The position numbers and the translations under genes were made by a program. From NCBI GenBank assembly GCA_944320775.1, contig CALUIV010000008.1, positions 1 through 64,000 of the forward strand: 64,000 bases of DNA, written 5' to 3'. The notes under the pieces were generated by a model that ran no database searches, had not been told where the DNA came from, and saw only the letters and a list, made by a program, of their open reading frames with translations. Below are positions 17,537-27,117 of this stretch, in pieces. The stretch is from an uncultured Paraprevotella sp. Its GTDB lineage: Bacteria > Bacteroidota > Bacteroidia > Bacteroidales > Bacteroidaceae. Every line of letters begins with the position of its first letter. Within the stretch, counting starts at the first letter, position 1.

Positions 17537-19912
17537 ATGAAAACAAAAAATTTTAGAAGAACGATAGCCTTGTTTTTTTCATTGTCATTGATGGTGACAA
17601 CCATGCACGGGCAAACTTATCAACAGACAGCTAACGGGGTTAAAGTTCAAATCGGTTGTTTAGATGTGGATTTGCAATTTTATTCCCCCTCGATTGTACG
17701 TGTTATGAAGTCTCCGGAAGGGGAAAAAATGACTAAAAAAAGCTTTTCCGTGATAAAGACACCAGAAAAAACGCATTTTAAAGTAAAAAAGGAGAATAAC
17801 AAGATTTTTTTAAGCAGTGACAGCATGACCGTCTGTTTGAATCTGGAAACGGGAAAGGTCGCTTATACTGATTTCAAAGGAAATTGTTTGTTGACCGAAA
17901 AAGATTATGGAACTCAGTTCACACCCGTGAAATATGGAGATTATGAGACATATATGGTAAGGCAGGCTTTTTTGCTTGATAAGGATGAACCTCTATATGG
18001 ATTAGGACAACAACAAAAAGGAAGGATGAATCAACGCAATCAGAAGGTTGTCCTTCGGCAAGAAAATCAGGTGACCTCCATTCCTTATATCCAGTCTCCT
18101 AAGGGATATGGTGTGTTTTGGGATAACTATTCTGTTACCACATTTACGGATAATTTAATGGAAACAGCTTTTGATTCGGAAAGTGGGAAATGTTCGGATT
18201 ATTACTTTATGTATGGTAGTTCGGCAGACCAGGTTGTGAAGTGTATGCGTGATCTTACGGGACAAGCTCAAATGAATTCTCTATGGACCTACGGTTTCTG
18301 GCAGTCAAGAGAGAAATATGAAAGCCAGGAACAGCTGCTTGAGGTTGTTAAGAAATACAGGGACTTGAAGGTTCCTTTGGACGGTATTATTCAGGATTGG
18401 CGTTATTGGGGAGCAGATGATGCAGACTGGAATGGCTTGATGTTTAACAATCCTCTTTTTCCTGATCCCAAGCAGATGATAGATGATGTGCATAAGATGA
18501 ATGCCCATATTGCGATTTCCGTTTGGCCTCAGTTTGGTCGAAACACGCAGGTTTATAAGGAATTCAAAGATAAGAATATGTTGCTTTCGTTCAATCTTTG
18601 GCCTGGAGATGTACGGTTGTATGACCCGTTCAATCCGAATGCTCGGGATATTTATTGGGATTATCTCAATAAGAACATCTATTCATTAGGTATGGATGGA
18701 TGGTGGCTGGATGCTACCGAGCCGGAAATTTCTGATAATGATGTCAATAAATATAATCAGCCGACTTATGCGGGGCCGTTCCGAGATGTTGCCAATGCGT
18801 ATCCTTTGGCTACTGTTGGCGGTGTGTATGATCATAATCGAAAGATTGCCGGTAATAAGCGTGTTTATATCTTCACGCGTTCTGCTTTTGCCGGACAGCA
18901 ACGTTATGGTGCAAATTCATGGTCGGGTGATATCAAATCCTCATGGGAAGTATTGCACAATCAGATTTCTGCCGGTTTGAACTTTTCAATTTGTGGTATT
19001 CCATATTGGAATACAGATATAGGTGGGTTCAATTCTTGTGAATATTATCCTGAAGGAGTCAAGGATCCCCGTTTTCGGGAATTGTATGTACGTTGGACTC
19101 AATTTGGAGCTTTTACGCCAATGATGCGTTCGCACGGGACTTGTACTCCTCGCGAAATATACCAGTTTGGAGAGCAAGGTTCATGGGAATTTAATACCCT
19201 TGAAAAGTACATACGATTGCGTTATAAAATGTTGCCTTACATGTATTCTGTTGCTTGGGATGTAACTAGTAATGGTGGTTCGTTCATGCGTGCGCTTTTC
19301 ATGGATTTCCCCAACGATAAGAATGTTTTTGATATTAATGATCAGTTTATGTTTGGCCGTTCCTTGCTGGTGGCACCTGTTACGGAACCCATGTACGTTG
19401 ACAATGACAGAAAGGAAGATTTTGGCATGATAAAGACTAAAAAGGTGTATTTGCCCGAAGGAACTGATTGGATAGATTTTTGGAAAGGAAACAAAATTTC
19501 AGGAGGGCAAACTGTACATCGTGAAGTTCCTATTGACATCATACCGATTTATGTTAAAGCCGGAAGTATTCTGCCTATAGGTCCGGATGTGCAATATGCC
19601 GAAGAGAAGAAATGGGATAACCTTGAAATACGTGTGTATCCGGGAGCAGATGGTGAATTCTTGTTGTATGAAGATGAGAACGATAATTACAACTATGAGC
19701 AAGGGATGTATTCCACGATTTTGTTTGAATGGGATGATACTCAAAAAACACTTATCATAGGCAAAAGGAATGGTGAATTTCCCGGTATGTTGAAAAATCG
19801 GAAATTTAAGATAGTTGTAGTTAATGAAGAACAAGGTATCGGGGATATGCCTGCTTCTAAAGTCAATAAAACGGTTCATTACCGTGGAAAGCAAATTTGT
19901 GTGAAATTTTGA
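17537..19912 (+). CDS. GH31 alpha-glycosidase, probable alpha-xylosidase
   Basis: A 791-residue secreted GH31 enzyme with signal peptide (cleavage near TMHGQ). An N-terminal Gal-mutarotase-like domain (about 30-230) is followed by the (beta/alpha)8 barrel. The motif GIIQDWRYWG at the start of the barrel is typical of bacterial alpha-xylosidases. The nucleophile is Asp392 in WWLDATEPE and the acid/base Asp465 in NSWSGDIKSSW. The C-terminal beta domains resemble DUF5110 and end in HYRGKQICVKF. It could remove alpha-linked xylose from xyloglucan-type oligosaccharides. Its 3' end is duplicated as a decayed fragment at 22340-22582, and a perfect hairpin follows the stop codon immediately. Confidence 0.9.
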   Translation: MKTKNFRRTIALFFSLSLMVTTMHGQTYQQTANGVKVQIGCLDVDLQFYSPSIVRVMKSPEGEKMTKKSFSVIKTPEKTHFKVKKENNKIFLSSDSMTVCLNLETGKVAYTDFKGNCLLTEKDYGTQFTPVKYGDYETYMVRQAFLLDKDEPLYGLGQQQKGRMNQRNQKVVLRQENQVTSIPYIQSPKGYGVFWDNYSVTTFTDNLMETAFDSESGKCSDYYFMYGSSADQVVKCMRDLTGQAQMNSLWTYGFWQSREKYESQEQLLEVVKKYRDLKVPLDGIIQDWRYWGADDADWNGLMFNNPLFPDPKQMIDDVHKMNAHIAISVWPQFGRNTQVYKEFKDKNMLLSFNLWPGDVRLYDPFNPNARDIYWDYLNKNIYSLGMDGWWLDATEPEISDNDVNKYNQPTYAGPFRDVANAYPLATVGGVYDHNRKIAGNKRVYIFTRSAFAGQQRYGANSWSGDIKSSWEVLHNQISAGLNFSICGIPYWNTDIGGFNSCEYYPEGVKDPRFRELYVRWTQFGAFTPMMRSHGTCTPREIYQFGEQGSWEFNTLEKYIRLRYKMLPYMYSVAWDVTSNGGSFMRALFMDFPNDKNVFDINDQFMFGRSLLVAPVTEPMYVDNDRKEDFGMIKTKKVYLPEGTDWIDFWKGNKISGGQTVHREVPIDIIPIYVKAGSILPIGPDVQYAEEKKWDNLEIRVYPGADGEFLLYEDENDNYNYEQGMYSTILFEWDDTQKTLIIGKRNGEFPGMLKNRKFKIVVVNEEQGIGDMPASKVNKTVHYRGKQICVKF

Positions 19913-19941
19913 TATATACCATATTTGAAATATGGTATATA
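19913..19941. repeat. Perfect 12-bp inverted repeat after the GH31 stop
   Basis: TATATACCATAT (19913-19924), loop TTGAA, then ATATGGTATATA (19930-19941). It begins at the base after the GH31 stop codon and is not followed by a T-run, so it is not a classical terminator. It may be an mRNA-processing hairpin or an operator before the next gene at 19994. Confidence 0.6.
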
Positions 19942-19993
19942 GAATGATGAGCTATTGGTTATGATTGGATTTTGTTGGGAAAACAGGGTAAGT

Positions 19994-22297
19994 ATGAAGA
20001 TTAGATTTATTTTTTGTGGACTTTTGGTCTGCAACATGGTAGGCAGAGCGAGACCGTATGTTGCTCCTGTCATGGATTGTCAGGAGAAGACACCGGAGCT
20101 GGTTGGGGGCCGATCAATCGAGGAAGGACCAAAACTGAGCGAAGTTGTCAGGGTACGGTTGGCACAGAAAATCAGCAAGTTGCCTCTGTGGAATGTTTCG
20201 CTTTCCGACAAGACGCCGTTCGATTGGCTGTTGACGCCCGAAAAATCGAAGGCAGGGATTTATCGTTCGGCTGACGGGAAAAGTATTGTAATGGCTAATG
20301 GCATGGTTGCTCGGACATTTCGTATTTTCCCGAATCTGGCTACCACACATCTGACAAATCGGATGAATGGCGAGACTATGATACGTGCCGTAAGTGGCGA
20401 AGGCTTTTTACAGATTAATGGAAAGAAATGGAGTGTCGGAGGTTTGTCTGGACAGCCGGAAAGAGCCTATTTGAGAGAAGATTGGATAGAAAAGATGAAT
20501 ACGATTCCTAAATCGTTTCTGATTGAGGATTTTGAGATCAGAGAGGTTGGGGAAACATTACCGTGGGCACGGAATCGCTGGGCACTGAATAAGAAGGCTG
20601 CAACGGGGAAAGAACTGATCTTTAGGCTTCGGGGGGGCAAGGAGTTTTGTGATGTGGTTGTGAAGGTATGCTTTGCTGTCTATGACGAAGTTCCGGTTAT
20701 CCGGAAACGGATGGAAGTAGAGAATTATTCAACGGAACCCTTGAATATAGATGCTTTTCAGTTGGAATACCTGGCTTTCGCCGAGCCGGAATCGCCGGGT
20801 GACGGTAATCCGGATCTTTTCCGCTTGCCGAACATTCACATAGAAAGTGACTATGCCTGTAAAGGTACCTTCACGGAGCGTGAAACGGACATCACCGAGA
20901 AATGGGTCATGGATCCGGAATACACGTCACAACGGAACTATCCGATGGAAACCCGTTGCATATTGGATGTCTCTCCCGAAATAGGTCCGGACCAACTTTT
21001 ACAGGTTGGAGACACTTTCCGTACGTTCAATGTCTATGAGATGCCTTTCGACAGCGATGATCGTGAACGCAAAGGATTGTTTATCCGCCGCTTTTATCGC
21101 GCGATAGCTCCTTGGCTGACGGAAAATCCTATATTCCTTCATCTTACATCAAGCGATCCGGAAATGGTCAGGAGAGCGGTCGACCAATGTGCAGAGACCG
21201 GTTATGAAATGGTCATCCTTAGTTTTGGTTCCGGTGTCAATGTTGAAGACATATCGGAGGCGAACATTGCCAAATTCAAGGAACTGGTGGATTATGCGCA
21301 CAGTCAAGGCATTGAAATGGGTTGCTATTCGCTCTTGGCCAGCCGCTGGATCAGCGATGAGGTGGATGTCATCAATCCGAAGACAGGTAAGCGTGGGGGG
21401 ATGAGGTTTGGCAGTTCGCCTTGTCTGTGCAGCGACTGGGGATATGAATATTTCGACAAGATAAAGACTTTTTTCGAGAAGACAGGTATGACGTGTCTGG
21501 AACATGACGGATCGTATCCGGGCGATGTTTGTGCTTCGACTTCACATACATATCATAAAGGACTGTTGGATTCACAATGGAAACAGTTTCATAAAATTAC
21601 GGAACTGTATCACTGGATGCGTGAGAAAGGCATTTATCTGAATGTGCCGGATTTCTATTTTCTGAATGGTTCCACGAAGACCAGTATCGGTTATCGGGAA
21701 ACGAACTGGTCATTGCCGCGCGACCGTCAGTTAATCCATACCCGTCAGTTGAACTATGACTGTACATGGGAGCGTATTCCTTCTTCGCTCTGGAGCTTCG
21801 TGCCTTTGGTGGAATATCATGGGGGAGGGGCTGCTGCTACGCTCGAACCGCTGAGTGAACATCTCTTTGAATACAAGACACTGATGGTGCAGAATTACGG
21901 AGCAGGGATACAGGCCTGTTATCGTGGTTCCCGTCTGTATGATACACCGGAAACAAAAGCGGTGGTCATGGATGTCATCCGCTGGTATAAGAAATACCGG
22001 AACATTCTGAACAGTGACATTATCCATCTTCGAAAACCGGATGCGCAGGATTGGGACGGTATCATGCATGTCAATCCACAGGGGAAGGAAAAAGGATTCG
22101 CTCTATTTTTTAATCCGACAGATGAGGCCATTACACGCAAGATAGATCTTCCGCTCTATTATACCGGTCTGACAGAAACTGCCCGCATCCGAGAGCAGGA
22201 AGGTAGATCAGTTAAATATCGATTACGACGTGACTATACCGTGCGGTTGGAAGTGACCATTCCGGCAAATGGGTATACCTGGTATGTCATTGAATAG
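19994..22297 (+). CDS. GH36/clan GH-D-like secreted alpha-galactosidase-type protein
   Basis: A protein of about 767 residues from the start MKIRFIFCGLLVC; an upstream in-frame ATG at 19955 would add an unlikely extension before the signal peptide. The N-terminal half is a super-sandwich (GIYRSADGKSIVMANGMVARTFR, FPNLATTHLTNRMNGETMIRA) as in GH36-like enzymes. A barrel follows (MVRRAVDQCAETGYEMVILSF, ELVDYAHSQGIEMGCYSLLAS) with LEHDGSYPGD, whose Asp505 is at the usual place of the clan GH-D nucleophile. The end is a small Greek-key domain (FALFFNPTDEAITRKIDL). Substrate specificity is not clear. It is flanked on the left by the intact GH31 end and on the right by a decayed copy of that same end, suggesting that it arrived by insertion or that a second GH31 was lost. 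Confidence 0.7.
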   Translation: MKIRFIFCGLLVCNMVGRARPYVAPVMDCQEKTPELVGGRSIEEGPKLSEVVRVRLAQKISKLPLWNVSLSDKTPFDWLLTPEKSKAGIYRSADGKSIVMANGMVARTFRIFPNLATTHLTNRMNGETMIRAVSGEGFLQINGKKWSVGGLSGQPERAYLREDWIEKMNTIPKSFLIEDFEIREVGETLPWARNRWALNKKAATGKELIFRLRGGKEFCDVVVKVCFAVYDEVPVIRKRMEVENYSTEPLNIDAFQLEYLAFAEPESPGDGNPDLFRLPNIHIESDYACKGTFTERETDITEKWVMDPEYTSQRNYPMETRCILDVSPEIGPDQLLQVGDTFRTFNVYEMPFDSDDRERKGLFIRRFYRAIAPWLTENPIFLHLTSSDPEMVRRAVDQCAETGYEMVILSFGSGVNVEDISEANIAKFKELVDYAHSQGIEMGCYSLLASRWISDEVDVINPKTGKRGGMRFGSSPCLCSDWGYEYFDKIKTFFEKTGMTCLEHDGSYPGDVCASTSHTYHKGLLDSQWKQFHKITELYHWMREKGIYLNVPDFYFLNGSTKTSIGYRETNWSLPRDRQLIHTRQLNYDCTWERIPSSLWSFVPLVEYHGGGAAATLEPLSEHLFEYKTLMVQNYGAGIQACYRGSRLYDTPETKAVVMDVIRWYKKYRNILNSDIIHLRKPDAQDWDGIMHVNPQGKEKGFALFFNPTDEAITRKIDLPLYYTGLTETARIREQEGRSVKYRLRRDYTVRLEVTIPANGYTWYVIE

Positions 22298-22339
22298 ATG
22301 ATAGATGCATTTTTTGAAAATGCATTAGAGTTTGTGTGT

Positions 22340-22582
22340 TTCCAGTTGTATGAAGATGAGAATGAAAATTATATTTATGAGAAAAGTACATACTCTACCA
22401 TTAAACGGAATGCTGCCAAATGTACTTCGACTATGGTAGATTGAGACTGTAATGGTGAATTTTCGGAGATGTTGAAAAAATGTAAGTTTATGTGGTGTTG
22501 GTGGAAAACATAGCGTGAGCGACCTGCTAATAATATGAATAAGACAGTATCCTATAAGAGAAAATTTATAAGTATAAAACTA
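22340..22582 (+). pseudogene. Decayed copy of a GH31 C-terminus
   Basis: Read in one frame, this stretch aligns end to end with the last 84 codons of the intact GH31 gene at 17537-19912. FQLYEDENENY matches FLLYEDENDNY, then YSTI, NGEF, MLKK, and near the end MNKTVSYKRKFISIKL matches VNKTVHYRGKQICVKF. Two in-frame stops (TGA at 22442, TAG at 22511) and many substitutions show that it is dead. The frame is kept throughout, so decay was by point mutation. The rest of that gene copy is absent. It lies just upstream of the GH43 start at 22596. Confidence 0.8.
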
Positions 22583-22595
22583 TCAAAAACAGAAT

Positions 22596-24176
22596 ATGAT
22601 GAATATATTGCAAAAAATTGTGATGCTCTTTCTGCTCAGTATACCCGTGAATTTAAAAGCTCAAGTATGGACCGCCGATCAAGGTGATGGCACATACCGC
22701 AATCCCATTATCCACGCAGATTACTCTGACCCCGATGTCATTCGTGTCGGCGATGATTATTATATGGTGGCGTCAAGTTTCACTTGCCAGCCAGGTATTC
22801 CGGTGTTACACTCCAAAGACTTGGTCAACTGGACTATTGTTAACCATGTTTATACCCGTTTACCGCTCGAACGGTACAGTATGCCCCAGCACGGGCAAGG
22901 TTCATGGGCACCGGCAATGCGCTATCATGACGGTAAATTTTACGTTTACTTCTGTACTCCGGAAGATGGCTTGTTCGCCGCTTATACCACGGATCCCACT
23001 AAGAAATGGAAACTGAAGCATGTGCTTCGAGTTGCTCAGTGGGAAGATCCATGCCCCTTTTGGGACGAAGATGGAAAAGCCTATCTGATACGTACAAAGC
23101 TTTGTGGCGGTCCGGCTGTGCTGCATCGAATGTCCGATGATGGATTATCCATTCTTGATGCAGGTAAAACTGTTTATTATGACCCTTACAAGAATCCGGT
23201 GCTTGAGGGGTTGAAAATGATGAAGCGAAACGGATGGTATTACATTCTAGCACCTGCAGGCGGATGGTCTAATGGCTGGCAAACAGTACTTCGGTCGCGT
23301 GATATTTACGGTCCCTACGAATCTAAGAAGGTGTTGGATCAGGGAAACGGCATTGTCGGTCCACATCATGGTGGATTAGTGGATACGAAAACAGGAGAAT
23401 GGTGGTTTATACATTTTCAAGCAAAAGGTGTTTACGGACGTATCCTTCACCTGCAACCCGCCGTTTGGAAAGATGACTGGCCTATAATTGGTGATGACCC
23501 CGATGGAGATGGATGTGGGATACCTGTATTGTCCTATCGTAAGCCTAATGTAGGGAAGAACTTTCCTATTATCAATCCGCAGACTTCAGATGAGTTCGAT
23601 AGCAGGCAATTGGGATTTCAGTGGCAATGGCAGGCGGCTCCACAAGATAAGTGGTATTCATTATCCGCACAAAAAGGTTCTATCCGACTCTACGCAATAT
23701 CTGTGTTGGAAGATAAAGGTAATCTTTATTATGCAGGCAATTTGCTGCTTCAAAAATTTCCGGCTCCGGAGTTTACGGCTACTGCCCAAATTGACTTCTC
23801 TAGACTAAATGTTGGTGAACGAGCCGGACTAATCACTATGGGAGATTATCACACCTATCTTTCGATAGAGAAACACTCGGGTGGAAATTCTTTGGTGCTG
23901 TATGAAGGTAAGAATGAAGGCTGCGGCTTTCCGCCTGTTCCGCTTGAACAAACAGATATCATAGGTAGCAACATCTATTTGCAAGTTAGCATCCATGCCG
24001 ATGAAACTTGTTCATACGCTTACAGTACCGATGGTGAATCATTTACCAAAATCGGGGAGCATTTAAAGATTGAAAAAGGTCAGTGGATTGGAGCAAAAGT
24101 AGGTTTGTTTTGCATAAACCCGGATATAAACGATGGGTCCGGTAGTATTGATGTTGATTATTTCCGAATCCAATAA
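22596..24176 (+). CDS. GH43 enzyme with C-terminal concanavalin-like (DUF1349-type) domain
   Basis: A 526-residue secreted protein with signal peptide (VNLKAQ). The GH43 propeller spans about 35-320 with catalytic acids Asp45 (YSDPDVI), Asp151 (WEDPCPF) and Glu204 (PVLEGLK). The GSWAPAMRYHDGKFYVYF blade is typical. The C-terminal 190 residues form the beta-sandwich found in GH43 beta-xylosidases (FQWQWQAAPQDKWYSL..GLITMGDYHTYLSIEKH..SYAYSTDGESFTKIG). This architecture (GH43_12/_1-like) is associated with beta-xylosidase or alpha-arabinofuranosidase activity. The gene has its own upstream spacer containing the GH31 relic. It is followed by 181 bp without a recognisable gene before GH35. Confidence 0.9.
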   Translation: MMNILQKIVMLFLLSIPVNLKAQVWTADQGDGTYRNPIIHADYSDPDVIRVGDDYYMVASSFTCQPGIPVLHSKDLVNWTIVNHVYTRLPLERYSMPQHGQGSWAPAMRYHDGKFYVYFCTPEDGLFAAYTTDPTKKWKLKHVLRVAQWEDPCPFWDEDGKAYLIRTKLCGGPAVLHRMSDDGLSILDAGKTVYYDPYKNPVLEGLKMMKRNGWYYILAPAGGWSNGWQTVLRSRDIYGPYESKKVLDQGNGIVGPHHGGLVDTKTGEWWFIHFQAKGVYGRILHLQPAVWKDDWPIIGDDPDGDGCGIPVLSYRKPNVGKNFPIINPQTSDEFDSRQLGFQWQWQAAPQDKWYSLSAQKGSIRLYAISVLEDKGNLYYAGNLLLQKFPAPEFTATAQIDFSRLNVGERAGLITMGDYHTYLSIEKHSGGNSLVLYEGKNEGCGFPPVPLEQTDIIGSNIYLQVSIHADETCSYAYSTDGESFTKIGEHLKIEKGQWIGAKVGLFCINPDINDGSGSIDVDYFRIQ

Positions 24177-24357
24177 GCTCCAGAATGAAAGAATAAGTTG
24201 TGCTGTCTTTTTCAGTTTGATTGATAAAGCTATTTATGAAGCTATAATAGGATTGAGTAAGATGAACTATGCTTTGTGATACTAACAGATTAAAGTTTTC
24301 AAGTAAAAATTGGATATAATAAATTAGAGAATGATTAATTATTATGATTTTAAAGTG

Positions 24358-26877
24358 ATGAAAAAGAATGTATTGTGGCTAGTCTGTTTACTCTGTAGCA
24401 TGCATTTGTTGGCTGTAGACAGAGTGTCAAATAAAGAGTTCCTGCATCCGGACCGTATCCGTTACGACGGTTCTTGTATGACTATTGACGGTAAGGATGT
24501 ATTCATCTATAGTGCTGCTTTTCACTATTTCCGTTGTCCTGAGGAATTGTGGCGTAATCGTTTCCAGAAGATAAAGGAGGCCGGCTTTAACACGGTTGAG
24601 ACTTATGTTCCATGGAACTGGCATGAACGGGAAATGCCTGCGGGGTTATCAGATACGACAAAGTTTGACTTTTCAGATATAAAGAGATGGTTGAAGATGG
24701 CCCAGGAAGAATTCGGTTTTTATACAATAGTCCGTCCGGGACCTTTTATTTGTGCGGAATTCTCGGGAGGAGCATATCCTCGTTGGTTGGCTAAATTCCG
24801 TCCTCAGGGCTATCAGGGGCTTTGGTTGCGTAGTGCAGATCCTACCCATGTACGTTGGTGTGTCCATTGGTTTGATGCTGTTTGTAAGGCACTGGCCGAT
24901 GAACAGCTTACCAGAAAGCCGAAAGGCGGGAAAGGTATTATTCTTATCCAGATAGAGAATGAATACAATGCTCATGGGTGTGAAAACAAGTCCTATTTCT
25001 TGAAAGAACTCTACCGTTCCGTGCGCCGGAACGGGTTCGATGTCCCTGTCTTCACTTGTCTGACCGGAGAATGTCGGGGCAGCAACGACAAGGAACTCTC
25101 CCAGGTGTTCGATTGTGACAATTATTATGTCGGCCAGTCGGATGCACCGAGCTGTGCTCACCGGATGGCTTCTCTGAAGAACAGCCAGCCTGATGCTCCC
25201 GGTTTTGTGACAGAACTGCAGGGTGGCTGGTTTTCTCTGGTGACCGGTACGTTGAGTGAGGATCATTATTCGGATGCCCGTCATTTCAAGGCCATTGGTC
25301 TGATGAGCATGTTGGGCGGATGTACTGGGATAAACTATTATATGTTTGCAGGAGGAACCCATTTTGCTGGTTGGGGAGCCCGAGGAATGACTACATCTTA
25401 TGATTACAATGCGGCGATCCATGAAAATGGAGCTGTTGGTGATAAATATTGGGCTGCCAAGGGTATCGGTGATTTTATCCGCAAATATGAAGGTGAGCTG
25501 ATTCGATCGGTTGGTGGCCCATGTGAGATTGAAGGGGCACCCGAAAGTCTTTTCGGAGGAATAAGGGTTGCGCAGGATGGTACGCAGTTCATTTTTCTGC
25601 ATAATACGGATGCCGGTAAAATCTGTAAGGGCAATGTAACTCTTTTACCCGGAAAAATCAGGTTGCCTCAAGAAGCCATGTATAATATCGATCAGAACGG
25701 GAATAAAGTCCTGATGCAGGTAAATGCCAACTTGCATGGAGATACGTTATTCATGGAGCCGATAACCGTGAATTATGAATTGGATCCTTTGGATACGAAA
25801 GTATTGGTCATACCGGCAGGGAAGAAAGCGAAAGCTGGTACGTGGTGGCCTAAAAAACAATCGGGTGTTAAACGACCTTCCCGATTACCGGAGCCGATCC
25901 GCATTACTGCTGTCAAAAGAAAAGAAGATACTGTGGAACAGGCACAATGGATTCCGTTGCCACGTCTGGTTTCTTTGTCCGATTTACATGTGAATGATTT
26001 CCGATACAGCCTGTATCGTGCCCAAGTGAATCTGACTAGACAACAGGCTGAAAATGAAAAGTTTTTGTTGTTCAATATGTTTACCCGGGATATTGTGTCC
26101 GTACGGGTAAATGGAAAAAATGTGATCCGTCTGTTCCCAGATCAGGCCGATGCACAGACATGGACAACCCGGAACTGTTTTGAGCGTATACGTCCGGATG
26201 AATATGATAATCGGTTCGATGTTTCCGGAACCTTACAGGAAGGTGAGAATGAAATTCTGGTTGTTTATGAAAATCTGGGTCATGCACACGGATATGTACC
26301 TATGGAAGAACTCTCTGGAATCAGGGAAGCAGGTTTGTCCGTTTCGGAAACCGCACTGTCGCATCCGCTTGAGTGGGAATATGCGGCGGATGCAGCCGGT
26401 GTGACAGAAGGCTGGATTCTACCTGAATTTGAGGATAGAGACTGGTCTGTGGTGCCTCTTGATACACAGTCGGATATACCCAGAAAAGGAAACGGGATAC
26501 AACCGAATACAGTGCAGGACGGGTTACTGACCTGGTATCGGGTTGAATTTACCTTACCGTCTCAGAATCCCTCTGTCTGGATTCCCTGGTTGATGAGGAT
26601 CAACGCTTCCGGTAACGGGTTTATGTGGTTGAATGGTCACAATATCGGTCGCCATTGGGAGGCCGGTCCGCAGCGGGAATTCTATCTGCCCGAGTGCTGG
26701 TTGAATTTCGGTAGGGACAAGAAGAATGTCTTGGTTCTGGGCTTGCGACAGACTGCCAACGGAGCCGTGATAAAGGCCATGGAGATAGCCCCCTATCGGG
26801 ATGCCGCAGAAATAGGAATAGGAATCCGGAGAAATACGGTTGGAGATTATTCCTTTGAAGGATCTGGAAGAGGTTGA
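24358..26877 (+). CDS. GH35 beta-galactosidase
   Basis: A protein of about 839 residues with a signal peptide (MKKNVLWLVCLLCSMHLLAV). The GH35 barrel at the N-terminus shows FIYSAAFHYFRCPEELWRNR, GFNTVETYVPWNWHE and GPFICAEFSGGAYPRWL. The acid/base is Glu202 in IENEYN and the nucleophile Glu286 in VTELQGGW. C-terminal jelly-roll domains end with MWLNGHNIGRHWEAGPQREFYLP, conserved in GH35. The start at 24358 avoids an unlikely nine-residue N-terminal extension. It would remove terminal beta-galactose from side chains of xyloglucan, arabinogalactan or pectin. Transcription is in the direction of the cluster. Confidence 0.92.
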   Translation: MKKNVLWLVCLLCSMHLLAVDRVSNKEFLHPDRIRYDGSCMTIDGKDVFIYSAAFHYFRCPEELWRNRFQKIKEAGFNTVETYVPWNWHEREMPAGLSDTTKFDFSDIKRWLKMAQEEFGFYTIVRPGPFICAEFSGGAYPRWLAKFRPQGYQGLWLRSADPTHVRWCVHWFDAVCKALADEQLTRKPKGGKGIILIQIENEYNAHGCENKSYFLKELYRSVRRNGFDVPVFTCLTGECRGSNDKELSQVFDCDNYYVGQSDAPSCAHRMASLKNSQPDAPGFVTELQGGWFSLVTGTLSEDHYSDARHFKAIGLMSMLGGCTGINYYMFAGGTHFAGWGARGMTTSYDYNAAIHENGAVGDKYWAAKGIGDFIRKYEGELIRSVGGPCEIEGAPESLFGGIRVAQDGTQFIFLHNTDAGKICKGNVTLLPGKIRLPQEAMYNIDQNGNKVLMQVNANLHGDTLFMEPITVNYELDPLDTKVLVIPAGKKAKAGTWWPKKQSGVKRPSRLPEPIRITAVKRKEDTVEQAQWIPLPRLVSLSDLHVNDFRYSLYRAQVNLTRQQAENEKFLLFNMFTRDIVSVRVNGKNVIRLFPDQADAQTWTTRNCFERIRPDEYDNRFDVSGTLQEGENEILVVYENLGHAHGYVPMEELSGIREAGLSVSETALSHPLEWEYAADAAGVTEGWILPEFEDRDWSVVPLDTQSDIPRKGNGIQPNTVQDGLLTWYRVEFTLPSQNPSVWIPWLMRINASGNGFMWLNGHNIGRHWEAGPQREFYLPECWLNFGRDKKNVLVLGLRQTANGAVIKAMEIAPYRDAAEIGIGIRRNTVGDYSFEGSGRG

Positions 26878-26923
26878 TTTTAATTTGTCTTTTTGGCTAT
26901 CGAATTTAGGTGTGGATATTTAG

Positions 26924-27052
26924 GCTGTTGATAAGGATGGAAACAGCATGACGGTGATTAATCAAAATCCGTTGACAGAACAGGTTCGTTTTGAACATCA
27001 TCCTCAATATTATAAATATAGGATTTGCCCTGTCGCGTCGGTTAATCAGTAA
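26924..27052 (+). pseudogene. Possible C-terminal fragment of a lost gene
   Basis: After an in-frame TAG at 26921 a 42-codon frame reads AVDKDGNSMTVINQN..EQVRFEHHPQYYKYRI and stops at 27050. The composition looks protein-coding (strand-like pattern, charged and aromatic residues) but there is no start codon or signal. It could be the tail of a decayed glycosidase; I cannot name the parent. The rest of the 240-bp gap between GH35 and GH31 holds nothing I can support. Confidence 0.3.
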
Positions 27053-27117
27053 TAAGCATTTAAAAATTATGGATTATCGTTAAAATGTAGATTTTAATTA
27101 TCATCAGTGGTAGTCGT

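Noticed and set aside
24673..25602. 309-codon frame antisense to GH35
   Set aside because: It mirrors the GH35 coding sequence and shows no domain; the sense strand has clear catalytic motifs.
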